From Patescibacteria group bacterium UBA661 (lineage in GTDB: Bacteria > Patescibacteriota > Minisyncoccia > Phycocordibacterales > UBA918), in assembly GCA_002299465.1 (NCBI GenBank), contig DBNX01000025.1, positions 1-6,729 on the forward strand: 6,729 bases of DNA, given 5' to 3'. The notes beneath the pieces are model-generated. The model was not told the origin of the DNA and did no database searches. It saw only the letters and a program-made list of their open reading frames with translations. Made by a program: the position numbers and the translations under genes. This document shows, piece after piece, positions 1 through 5,043 of this stretch. Within the stretch, counting starts at the first letter, position 1. Every line of letters starts with the position of its first letter.

Positions 1-1179
1 CCCACTTCGGTAGGGCGCATCGGTTGCTTCAAACCCACCCCCAGCCGTAGCCCCGTCGTCTCTACCTACCCCGCCACCACCACCGCCACCTGCCCCACCA
101 GTTCCCGCCCCCCCGCCTAAGAGTGGTGCTTCTCCATCAGCATCTCCTGTCTGTCCTCCGGCACCACCACCGCCACCAGTCCCCTGATCCCCAGTGCCTG
201 TGCCGTCACCTTGAACGTTACCCTGTTCGTTTGCTGTACCAGTTGGAATATCACTGACAGTAAAAGTAATTATGTAGTCATCGATGTTAAAGTTCCCCTC
301 ATCATCGATACAGCGTACGTAAAAAGTTTGGGTTGAGTTTGGAGTTACCGGCACTACAGCTGAGTGATAGACTAAACCAGTGTTTGTGAACCTGGTTGGT
401 ATATCAGAAAAAGCTAAATCTGGTGTCCGACTGTATCGACAAACAGCAAACTCATCTGTCTCTAAAAATATCTCGACATTCAAAGTTACACCAGTTATCG
501 CGCCTGTTGGCTGACCGTTAAAACGATGTGGTGGTATTAACTCAGTTGTGTCAATCGGTCCCACCCCAACTCGTTCTAACAGGGCAATCACAAAATCCGC
601 GGCTGCCACCTGCCCACCATCAAAGACTCTTAGTGCCACACGATGGGTACCATTGGTAGCGGCGTTGATTATGCCGGGCACATCCGCATACGTAGTAGTT
701 GTGCCAGTAGTAGTGCTAAACTCCTCACTAAAAACTAACGATTCAGAAGTATGGTTACCTATCCTAAGTTCTAATCGAGACCCGCTACTTATCCCTTGCG
801 TAGTATTTAAAGTGTAACGAATCAAACCGGGGGAACCGGGAATTATTTCGACCATGTCATTTACCGCATCTTGGGTAGTAGTAGCGTCCCGAATTGTATT
901 ATTAACACGCAATTCAACATTACGATCTGGTGTAAAAGTACTGGTGGCGATTATTTCAAAACCTGCCGGTGGAGTGATTTCAAAATAACCGCCCGGGGAA
1001 ACAGTAGTGTTGAGGGTGAAGGCTAAAGTGTGATTGGAAGGAGTTAGCGGAGCTGAATTTGAGAGCGTGTTGCTAAACTGATTTATATTTCTAGCCGCCA
1101 CAGAATCAGTCCACAAAAATAAAACCGCTAAAGCGCTTATGCCTAAAAACAGCAACCATGATTTGGCGACTAAACTCAT
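1..1179 (-). CDS. Large secreted surface protein with Fn3-like domain and Gly-rich linker (partial, C-terminus off the left edge)
   Basis: The frame is open for 393 codons from ATG at 1179 to the window edge, so the gene is cut off at its 3' end. Residues 1-29 look like a signal peptide (K6, hydrophobic 8-23, SVAA near 26-29). Residues 30-150 form a beta-rich domain whose start (NINQFSNTLSNSAP, then FEITPPAGF) resembles the N-terminal domain of the surface protein encoded at 3060-4157. Residues about 225-311 resemble the Fn3-like module common in CPR surface proteins, with CRYS (C247), HSA and YVRCIDDEGNFN (C290); the two cysteines could form a disulfide. Residues 320-383 are a Gly/Thr/Asp low-complexity linker, encoded by C-rich plus-strand DNA around 25-215, so more domains probably follow outside the window. 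An in-frame ATG at 1191 is an alternative start; 1179 is preferred because GGGGA lies just before it. Surface location is well supported; the function (adhesion or envelope scaffold) is inferred. Confidence 0.85.
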   Translation of the reverse strand, partial: MSLVAKSWLLFLGISALAVLFLWTDSVAARNINQFSNTLSNSAPLTPSNHTLAFTLNTTVSPGGYFEITPPAGFEIIATSTFTPDRNVELRVNNTIRDATTTQDAVNDMVEIIPGSPGLIRYTLNTTQGISSGSRLELRIGNHTSESLVFSEEFSTTTGTTTTYADVPGIINAATNGTHRVALRVFDGGQVAAADFVIALLERVGVGPIDTTELIPPHRFNGQPTGAITGVTLNVEIFLETDEFAVCRYSRTPDLAFSDIPTRFTNTGLVYHSAVVPVTPNSTQTFYVRCIDDEGNFNIDDYIITFTVSDIPTGTANEQGNVQGDGTGTGDQGTGGGGGAGGQTGDADGEAPLLGGGAGTGGAGGGGGGGVGRDDGATAGGGFEATDAPYRSG

Positions 1180-1185
1180 ATCCCC

Positions 1186-1207
1186 ATACATACTATATAA
1201 TATGTAT
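1186..1207 (-). other. AT-rich hairpin at the predicted 5' end of the Fn3-like surface gene mRNA
   Basis: Plus-strand atacata (1186-1192) and tatgtat (1201-1207) are exact inverted repeats around an 8-base loop. The +1 predicted from the TATAAT at 1214-1219 is 1207, which is the outer base of this repeat, so the mRNA would begin with a weak AU hairpin followed directly by GGGGAT and the ATG. AT-rich sequence gives such repeats by chance, so this is tentative. Confidence 0.35.
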
Positions 1208-1219
1208 ACTTCTATTATA
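1207..1219 (-). promoter_or_regulatory. Promoter of the Fn3-like surface gene
   Basis: A perfect TATAAT (plus-strand attata, 1214-1219) stands on the minus strand, predicting a start near 1207 and a leader of about 28 bases before the ATG at 1179. There is no TG extension (GGG precedes it) and no clear -35. An imperfect inverted repeat (gggca 1241-1245 with tgccc 1258-1262) lies just upstream and could be an operator, but that is weak. GGGGA next to the ATG is the only purine-rich ribosome-binding-like stretch close to a start codon in the window. Confidence 0.5.
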
Positions 1220-1331
1220 CCCCCTAGCAACTGCTCATCAGGGCATTCTTGCACAAGTGCCCGTGGCAGTGATTTTTTAACTCTCCACGCGACTAGCTGG
1301 TGCTCCTCTAAAATTTAGAATCGCGGTATGT

Positions 1332-1374
1332 TTGTCAGCGGCGGAAACGGCTTCGCCGTTTCCGCCGCTGACAA
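1332..1374. repeat. Perfect 20-bp GC-rich hairpin between genes
   Basis: Left arm 1332-1351 and right arm 1355-1374 are exact reverse complements with the 3-base loop ttc (core cggcttcgccg). The hairpin begins about 30 bases downstream of the stop codon of the small membrane protein gene (1406) and upstream of the promoter of the next gene. Neither side has a T-run, so it is not a classical intrinsic terminator. It may still end or protect the 3' end of the minus-strand operon mRNA. It shares the core CGGC-TT(C/T)-GCCG with the hairpin at 4784-4816, which suggests a recurrent intergenic element. Confidence 0.8.
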
Positions 1375-1405
1375 GCACCTTCACCACCACTATCCTGAAA
1401 ATAGT

Positions 1406-1816
1406 CTACCTAAAATTATTAACGATATTGTTTCTTGAACCGCGTAAATAGTCCAGTACATAATTCAACACAATCAACACCAGTAGTATAAACAAAATCA
1501 CGCTTAGTATTAAAGTTGAGGTGCCTGAATTCTGACCACCCGCAGCGGTAGTATTTAGACCAACAGCGATCTCCCGGTCTTTACTTGCCAGCTCCTGTTC
1601 AAGTTCAGTAATCCGTGCTGTCAGTATATTGACATCATTAGGCGCTACCCCCACGTACACTCCCACCGCGGACGCTAAATAATCCATCGCTCCATTGGAA
1701 AGGGTAGTTGTTCTTTTATCAATAAGGCCACTATCAAACACCAAAACTATGGCTATCACACAGAGCGCAATTCGCAAAGCACTGTGGTAATGGGAGAGCG
1801 CAAGTGGTTGTTTCAT
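1406..1816 (-). CDS. Small membrane protein with two TM helices and a central coiled coil
   Basis: The product is 136 residues from ATG at 1816. A GTG nine bases earlier (1825) is possible but lies inside the spacer of a likely promoter. Residues 14-28 form a first hydrophobic segment. Residues 29-60 are short and polar-to-hydrophobic, with YVGVAPND at 54-61. Residues 64-84 (ILTARITELEQELASKDREI) have heptad spacing and charge typical of a coiled coil. Residues 85-100 are a Gly/Asn/Ser linker. Residues 101-122 form a strong second TM, followed by a basic tail (LRGSRNN). No enzymatic motif is visible and I cannot assign a named family. It starts 27 bases after the stop of the DUF916-like gene on the same strand, so it is probably a membrane partner or assembly factor of that protein. 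There is no Shine-Dalgarno sequence; the start fits leaderless or near-leaderless initiation. Confidence 0.75.
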   Translation of the reverse strand: MKQPLALSHYHSALRIALCVIAIVLVFDSGLIDKRTTTLSNGAMDYLASAVGVYVGVAPNDVNILTARITELEQELASKDREIAVGLNTTAAGGQNSGTSTLILSVILFILLVLIVLNYVLDYLRGSRNNIVNNFR

Positions 1817-1819
1817 ACT

Positions 1820-1835
1820 TGCCACTATTCTAACA
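1820..1835 (-). promoter_or_regulatory. Extended -10 promoter before the small membrane protein gene
   Basis: The minus strand reads TGTTAGAAT (1835-1827), an extended -10 with TAGAAT matching TATAAT at 5 of 6 positions. The predicted +1 is 1820, four bases before the ATG at 1816. It falls exactly in the gap after the upstream stop codon (1844). A single case could be chance; the same geometry at three other genes raises its credibility. Confidence 0.45.
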
Positions 1836-1843
1836 CGACGACT

Positions 1844-2950
1844 CTAAGCAAATAACAGTAGCAACACAATCAAGAAGAGTGCTGTCACCGTAAGCATGGT
1901 GATGAACAAAAGCAGAATCGGGAATTGATTTGGTTGCCGAGTACGAACCAAACGTCGTGTCGATCCAGCCGCAAAGACTGCCAAAGATCGTCTTATGTAT
2001 AAACGCACTGCTACGTAAACAATGATGAGTAGAGTCAGCAAGACAGCGACGGCCGGGAGAATTATATTCATCGGTAAAATCCAAAAACTCAGAGTGCTAG
2101 AAATAGTATTTTTTCTACCTTCGTCACCGTAAACCAAACTCAAAATTGCCTCATAACGACCAAAACCTAAACCGTCATCTTGCCAAACTAAACTAAAAGT
2201 ATTCATACCGTCGCTGTAGGGAGTCTTCGGATAGACACCCGCCAATGATTCATTAAATTGAAGTACCGCCACTTGTTCGCCAAACATATTAAAGATTTCC
2301 AGCGGACCAGTCGGTGTTACCAAAGTATTGCCTTCGTTTTCAACCCGGGCAGTAAATTCAACTTCGGTTTTACCGTAAATAAATCTGCTGGTAGAAAACT
2401 CACGAATTCGCGCCGCATCATTCGCTTCACCCGAGATTCGGATATGAATGATGTTGGCCACCTCATAGCCAATACTGGCGCCACTCTCTTCTATCTCTGG
2501 TGGTTCTACGGAAATAATCACACCACCAAAATGGCTACCCGGCGAAGCTGACATTGGTACAGACATCACAAAACTTAGTTCTTCTGTACCAGCGGCTGGT
2601 ATAAACACTTCTGTTCGGTCGAGTGTAATCCATTCTGATAATTCATAACCGGTTCTTTGGCTGGTTGGCCTGGCAAAAATTGGTACTCGTTCATTGGCAC
2701 CAACAATGTCCCGTGTTGATATATGAAAAGTTTTATCGACTGTACTCAAATTAGTAAGTTGAACAGTAAATTGCCGAACCTCACCAGGATCTAGACGCTC
2801 GTTAATCATCGCTGGTGTAATTCCTACCCCCGCCGTGTCTTGGGCAAATACGCTGTTAGCAAAAAAACCAGAAGTAAAAATAATCGCCAAAATAAACAAT
2901 CCTAACCGCAAAGCAGCCGAAACAAACCGAGAACTTTGAATACAATGCAT
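1844..2950 (-). CDS. DUF916-like membrane-anchored surface protein
   Basis: The product is 368 residues from ATG at 2950. An upstream in-frame ATG at 2968 gives 374 residues, but it overlaps a likely extended -10 and lengthens the signal-peptide n-region. Numbering from 2950: signal peptide 1-37 (R8, R15, hydrophobic 16-30, ending SVFAQ). Residues 38-175 are a first Ig-like domain with the DUF916/WxL-interacting pattern: VGITPAMI, then LDPGEVRQFTVQLTNLS, and SPGSHFGGVIISVEP at 136-150. Residues 176-290 are a second beta domain with ARVENEGNTLVTPTGPLEIFN, FG, YPKTPYS and a final GRYEAILSL, resembling the partner domain that follows DUF916. The C-terminus has TM segments at about 294-318 and 344-367 around a basic loop (RRSL, RRLVRTR). 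Firmicute DUF916/DUF3324 proteins usually end with one TM, so the second is unusual. Family assignment is from memory of the pattern, not a search. Probable role: bridging cell membrane and secreted surface proteins. Confidence 0.8.
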   Translation of the reverse strand: MHCIQSSRFVSAALRLGLFILAIIFTSGFFANSVFAQDTAGVGITPAMINERLDPGEVRQFTVQLTNLSTVDKTFHISTRDIVGANERVPIFARPTSQRTGYELSEWITLDRTEVFIPAAGTEELSFVMSVPMSASPGSHFGGVIISVEPPEIEESGASIGYEVANIIHIRISGEANDAARIREFSTSRFIYGKTEVEFTARVENEGNTLVTPTGPLEIFNMFGEQVAVLQFNESLAGVYPKTPYSDGMNTFSLVWQDDGLGFGRYEAILSLVYGDEGRKNTISSTLSFWILPMNIILPAVAVLLTLLIIVYVAVRLYIRRSLAVFAAGSTRRLVRTRQPNQFPILLLFITMLTVTALFLIVLLLLFA

Positions 2951-2951
2951 A

Positions 2952-2967
2952 TCGAAAGATTGTAACA
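2952..2967 (-). promoter_or_regulatory. Extended -10 promoter of the DUF916-like gene
   Basis: The minus strand reads TGTTACAAT (2967-2959), with TACAAT matching consensus at 5 of 6 positions. The predicted +1 is 2952, two bases before the ATG at 2950, giving a near-leaderless mRNA. It lies just downstream of the terminator at 3001-3042, where a separate promoter would be needed. No convincing -35 is visible. Confidence 0.5.
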
Positions 2968-3000
2968 TTCAAAAAACCGGACCAGGTGACTGTTATCAAC

Positions 3001-3042
3001 AAAAACCAAAACCGCACTTTGCAAAGTGCGGTTTTGGTTTTT
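3001..3042 (-). terminator. Strong intrinsic terminator after the major surface protein gene
   Basis: This is a perfect 42-base palindrome: arms 3001-3020 and 3023-3042 around a central gc, with GC core ccgcacttt/aaagtgcgg and A-tract and T-tract flanks. On the minus strand it begins 17 bases after the TAA at 3060 and ends in TTTTTG. Because it is symmetric it could also stop plus-strand transcription. It separates the first surface gene from the rest of the locus, which suggests a high-level monocistronic mRNA or partial read-through. Confidence 0.92.
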
Positions 3043-3059
3043 TGCTAGACCAGACTTAT

Positions 3060-4157
3060 TTAGAAAACTGGTGTGGCAATGTACATCAGTGTGGTTTGGT
3101 AGTCATCACCCGCTTCCTGGAGTGGTGTGATTTGTACCTGGTAACCAATTGTCACCCTACCCATATTTTGTGTGGTGCCATCAGCTGGATCGTTGTGTGC
3201 GAAAATCACACGTGGAGTGGTACTTGCCGCGACCCATCGATTGCCCCCGCCAGTGGTAAATTCACTAGAATTAAGATCTGCGTCATCTGAAGTCAGACCC
3301 CAGTGACCCCACGTATTTTCATTAGTGATACTGTTAGTCGGGGTAACCCAAGTGCTTGGGCTATTTGTAAAGGCGCCGTCAATGAATCCGTCAATATCAG
3401 CGCCAGTTGATGAACGCAAGTTACCATCCTGTTGAACTGTTACCGCAAAGCCGTTAGCAGCGTTAGTGGTAACACTCAACCGTTGTGCCATCGTGTAAAT
3501 CGTATTGGGGTTAAGTACGCCAAACGGAATACTGGTGGCAGTAGTTGAGCCAGTGGTTGATGTGCCGTTAACAGCTGTCGTTGTTCCCGTACCCGAGACC
3601 ACAAAGTCAAAGGTGGTGTTTACAACAGCGGTCACTACTACGAGGTTTACAATAGCCACTCGGGTTCGTCCGGAATCGCTTGTTGGGTTGGCAGTAGTAA
3701 TCAGGAACTCGTAGGACTGAATAGCTGAAGGATTCCCGACTACACCTGAAGCTAGTTGTACTGTTACAACTTGGCCAGCTGTGGCAGTTACTCCGTTAAA
3801 AGTAAGGCTTGAGGCAGTGGCGGAAAAACCTCCTATCGCAATCGGCGCCCCAGCATTAACACGAACTGTTAAGTTGCCCGTCGTGACGGTGTTCACATTG
3901 GTGAAACCGGCTGGGAAATTGATAACGATATTGTTACCTGGTGCTAGAGTCGATCCGGTTGGAATCGTAAAGCTGAACAGGTGACCAGACAGTGCACTTG
4001 GACTAGAATTAGTCAAAGTGTTACTGACATTAATTAAGTTAGCTGCTTGTGCAGTTGTGGCATACGCTCCGACTGACCAGAGCACCAAAGCACACGCAAC
4101 GAGCATCGCGACTACCCGGTGCGTAAAGCCAACATTAAGAGTTGGGATTACGAACAT
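3060..4157 (-). CDS. Major secreted surface protein, WxL/S-layer-like (CPR type)
   Basis: The product is 365 residues. A signal peptide covers about 1-38 (R14, hydrophobic 15-31, cleavage likely after TTAQA). Residues 39-170 form an N-terminal beta domain (NLINVSNTLTNSSPSALSGH, FSFTIPTGSTLAPGN, INFPAGF) related to the start of the protein encoded at 1-1179. Residues 170-205 are Val/Thr/Gly-rich. Residues 207-365 form a second beta domain: SIPFGVLNPN, then MAQRLSVTTNAANGFAVTVQQDGNL, aromatic WGHWGL at 283-288, IFAHNDPADGT, and a C-terminal IGYQVQITPLQEAGDDYQTTLMYIATPVF pattern. That ending resembles the final strands of WxL-type domains (AGxYxxxLxYxATPxF). There is no LPXTG motif and no C-terminal TM, so attachment must be non-covalent or through a partner such as the DUF916-like protein. 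Its own strong terminator and long structured leader suggest abundant expression. Function as a surface coat or adhesin is inferred. No Shine-Dalgarno sequence is near the ATG; a GGAAAG lies about 28-35 bases upstream, too far for normal use. Confidence 0.88.
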   Translation of the reverse strand: MFVIPTLNVGFTHRVVAMLVACALVLWSVGAYATTAQAANLINVSNTLTNSSPSALSGHLFSFTIPTGSTLAPGNNIVINFPAGFTNVNTVTTGNLTVRVNAGAPIAIGGFSATASSLTFNGVTATAGQVVTVQLASGVVGNPSAIQSYEFLITTANPTSDSGRTRVAIVNLVVVTAVVNTTFDFVVSGTGTTTAVNGTSTTGSTTATSIPFGVLNPNTIYTMAQRLSVTTNAANGFAVTVQQDGNLRSSTGADIDGFIDGAFTNSPSTWVTPTNSITNENTWGHWGLTSDDADLNSSEFTTGGGNRWVAASTTPRVIFAHNDPADGTTQNMGRVTIGYQVQITPLQEAGDDYQTTLMYIATPVF

Positions 4158-4305
4158 AAATGTTTTTAAATTATTTTAAATAACTAATCTTTCCTGTGTA
4201 GAGCGACGCTAAACAGGAGTCGGTTAGAACGTGTGGAGATAATGCCTGGTAGTAAAATTTTTTGAAAAGCTCAGCCAATTTTACGTGCATTTGTTCTAAC
4301 CGTCT
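4158..4305 (-). promoter_or_regulatory. Structured 5' leader of the major surface protein mRNA
   Basis: From the predicted +1 (about 4305) to the ATG the leader is about 148 bases. Three nested exact inverted repeats build one long hairpin: cggttagaac 4221-4230 with gttctaaccg 4293-4302; aatgc 4241-4245 with gcatt 4287-4291; gtaaaatt 4252-4259 with aattttac 4277-4284. A second repeat follows two bases later: tcctgt 4192-4197 with acagga 4213-4218. The last 35 bases before the ATG are almost pure A/T. The first hairpin would start three or four bases from the 5' end, as in leaders that protect mRNA from 5'-dependent decay. It does not match a riboswitch class I recognise. RNA thermometer or ligand sensing is possible but unsupported. 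Confidence 0.65.
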
Positions 4306-4321
4306 AAGGTAGATTATAGCA
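4306..4321 (-). promoter_or_regulatory. Extended -10 promoter of the major surface protein gene
   Basis: The minus strand reads TGCTATAAT (4321-4313), a perfect extended -10, with predicted +1 at 4305-4306. The -35 position has no TTGACA-like match. Instead a 15-base inverted repeat, gagac 4328-4332 and gtctc 4338-4342, covers it and could be an operator. The nine-base TGCTATAAT is identical to the one in front of the CAP-domain gene at 6711-6719. Confidence 0.65.
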
Positions 4322-4783
4322 AGCTTAGAGACTGGTCGTCTCATACGGTCTGTTGATAACTATCTTAAAGTCAGACAATGCTAGATATTAAATCCTTAAA
4401 ATAATAGTTTTAGTAAGTACATTACAGACGAATTATCAGTCGGACATCAAGTACTCTTGTCTTTTTTCTCGCTGAATTACAAGATTGCAAAACCAAAAAG
4501 CCATATGTTCTGCAGCTAGCACACAACCCCTATGACAATCTCTACAAACGAGCGAAGTCTGTACTCTTAGTTAATGATTAAGTCGTGTTCGTCTGTTAAG
4601 TGTAATTCTTGGTGTCTTAAAAAACATCACCACCTGTCTCTGATTCTCTGCTTATCAGTCTGCGGGGTTGTTGTCTCTGATAACAAAGACCATTCCTTTG
4701 CAGTCTTAAAGGACTAAATTTCTATTGGCTACTTTAGCTTCAAAGCAGGCAGTGTGGTTTGTTGTTGAACATAGTGAGTATGT

Positions 4784-4816
4784 GAAAAGCGCCGCGGCTT
4801 TGCCGCGGCGCTTTTC
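4784..4816. terminator. GC-rich hairpin, possible bidirectional terminator
   Basis: Arms 4784-4798 (gaaaagcgccgcggc) and 4802-4816 are exact reverse complements around ttt. The stem base carries A4 on one side and T4 on the other, so both strands show a GC stem ending in a short T-run within the stem. It could end minus-strand transcripts coming from the CAP-domain gene, or plus-strand transcripts entering from the left. The T-run is short, so termination is uncertain. The core cggctttgccg is close to that of the hairpin at 1332-1374. Confidence 0.55.
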
Positions 4817-4895
4817 TCACTTAAAAGACAATCTCACAGCAACCCTGCTTCACTTCCCCATCCTGGGAAAACCCTCAACCTCAATATCGGACATA

Positions 4896-4937
4896 TTGTC
4901 TTTTATTCTTAAATAACCGAGGTGTTTGTCTTTTATT
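4896..4937. repeat. Pair of 12-base direct repeats
   Basis: The 12-mer ttgtcttttatt occurs at 4896-4907 and again at 4926-4937, spaced 30 bases start to start, about 90-130 bases upstream of the Nudix start. It could be a pair of binding sites, but T-rich sequence makes chance repeats likely. Confidence 0.3.
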
Positions 4938-5025
4938 TTCATAACCTAACTTTGTCCGGCCATTCTCTCTCCTCTAAAAATTACCGATAAACCAACAACC
5001 TCCAAAGGTTAAACCAACATCTTTG

Positions 5026-5041
5026 TGCTATACTCACACCC
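5026..5041 (+). promoter_or_regulatory. Extended -10 promoter of the Nudix gene
   Basis: TGCTATACT stands at 5026-5034 (TATACT matches TATAAT at 5 of 6), with predicted +1 about 5041 and the ATG at 5044. The mRNA would have a leader of 0-3 bases. No clear -35 is seen. The TTG at 5023, which could extend the frame upstream, overlaps this element and is therefore unlikely to be the start. Confidence 0.6.
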
Positions 5042-5043
5042 GC

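Larger units (their letters stand above)
4322..5025. other. Gene-free region of about 700 bases
   Basis: Stops are dense in all frames and no open frame has a believable protein. No tRNA cloverleaf, rRNA piece or CRISPR array is seen. It contains the putative operator repeat at 4328-4342, two copies of tgtctctgat (4635-4644 and 4672-4681), the GC-rich hairpin at 4784-4816, two copies of ttgtcttttatt (4896-4907 and 4926-4937) and the Nudix promoter at its right edge. This is long for a gene-dense CPR genome, so an unrecognised small RNA or decayed gene is possible; nothing in the sequence proves either. Confidence 0.5.

Noticed and set aside
25..215. C-rich repeats on the plus strand as a possible CRISPR or microsatellite element
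   Set aside because: They are the coding sequence of the Gly-rich linker (GGN codons) of the minus-strand surface gene; there are no regular spacers.
283..289. WGHWGL in the major surface protein (residues 283-288 of the product of 3060-4157; coordinates here are residue numbers) as a true WxL motif
   Set aside because: One W-x-L triplet occurs easily by chance. The WxL relation is argued from the overall C-terminal pattern and the DUF916-like neighbour, not from this triplet.
548..817. Plus-strand open frame of 89 codons
   Set aside because: It lies wholly inside and antisense to the Fn3-like surface gene, has low-complexity composition mirroring Thr/Val codons, and shows no start signal.
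1830..2084. Minus-strand open frame of 84 codons
   Set aside because: It overlaps the 3' end of the DUF916-like gene in another frame and shows no domain or start signal.
4725..4916. Plus-strand open frame of 63 codons starting with TTG
   Set aside because: It runs straight through the GC-rich hairpin at 4784-4816, starts with TTG, has no promoter or ribosome-binding site, and the product has no protein-like features.
4158..5022. Possible tRNA or known riboswitch in the gene-free region
   Set aside because: No T-loop GTTCGA-like motif with acceptor pairing and no recognised riboswitch core could be found by eye on either strand.
5023..5043. TTG start for the Nudix gene, seven codons upstream of the ATG
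   Set aside because: The TTG overlaps the extended -10 at 5026-5034, and the extra residues CYTHTR are not family-like. RppH proteins begin shortly before the RPxxG segment.
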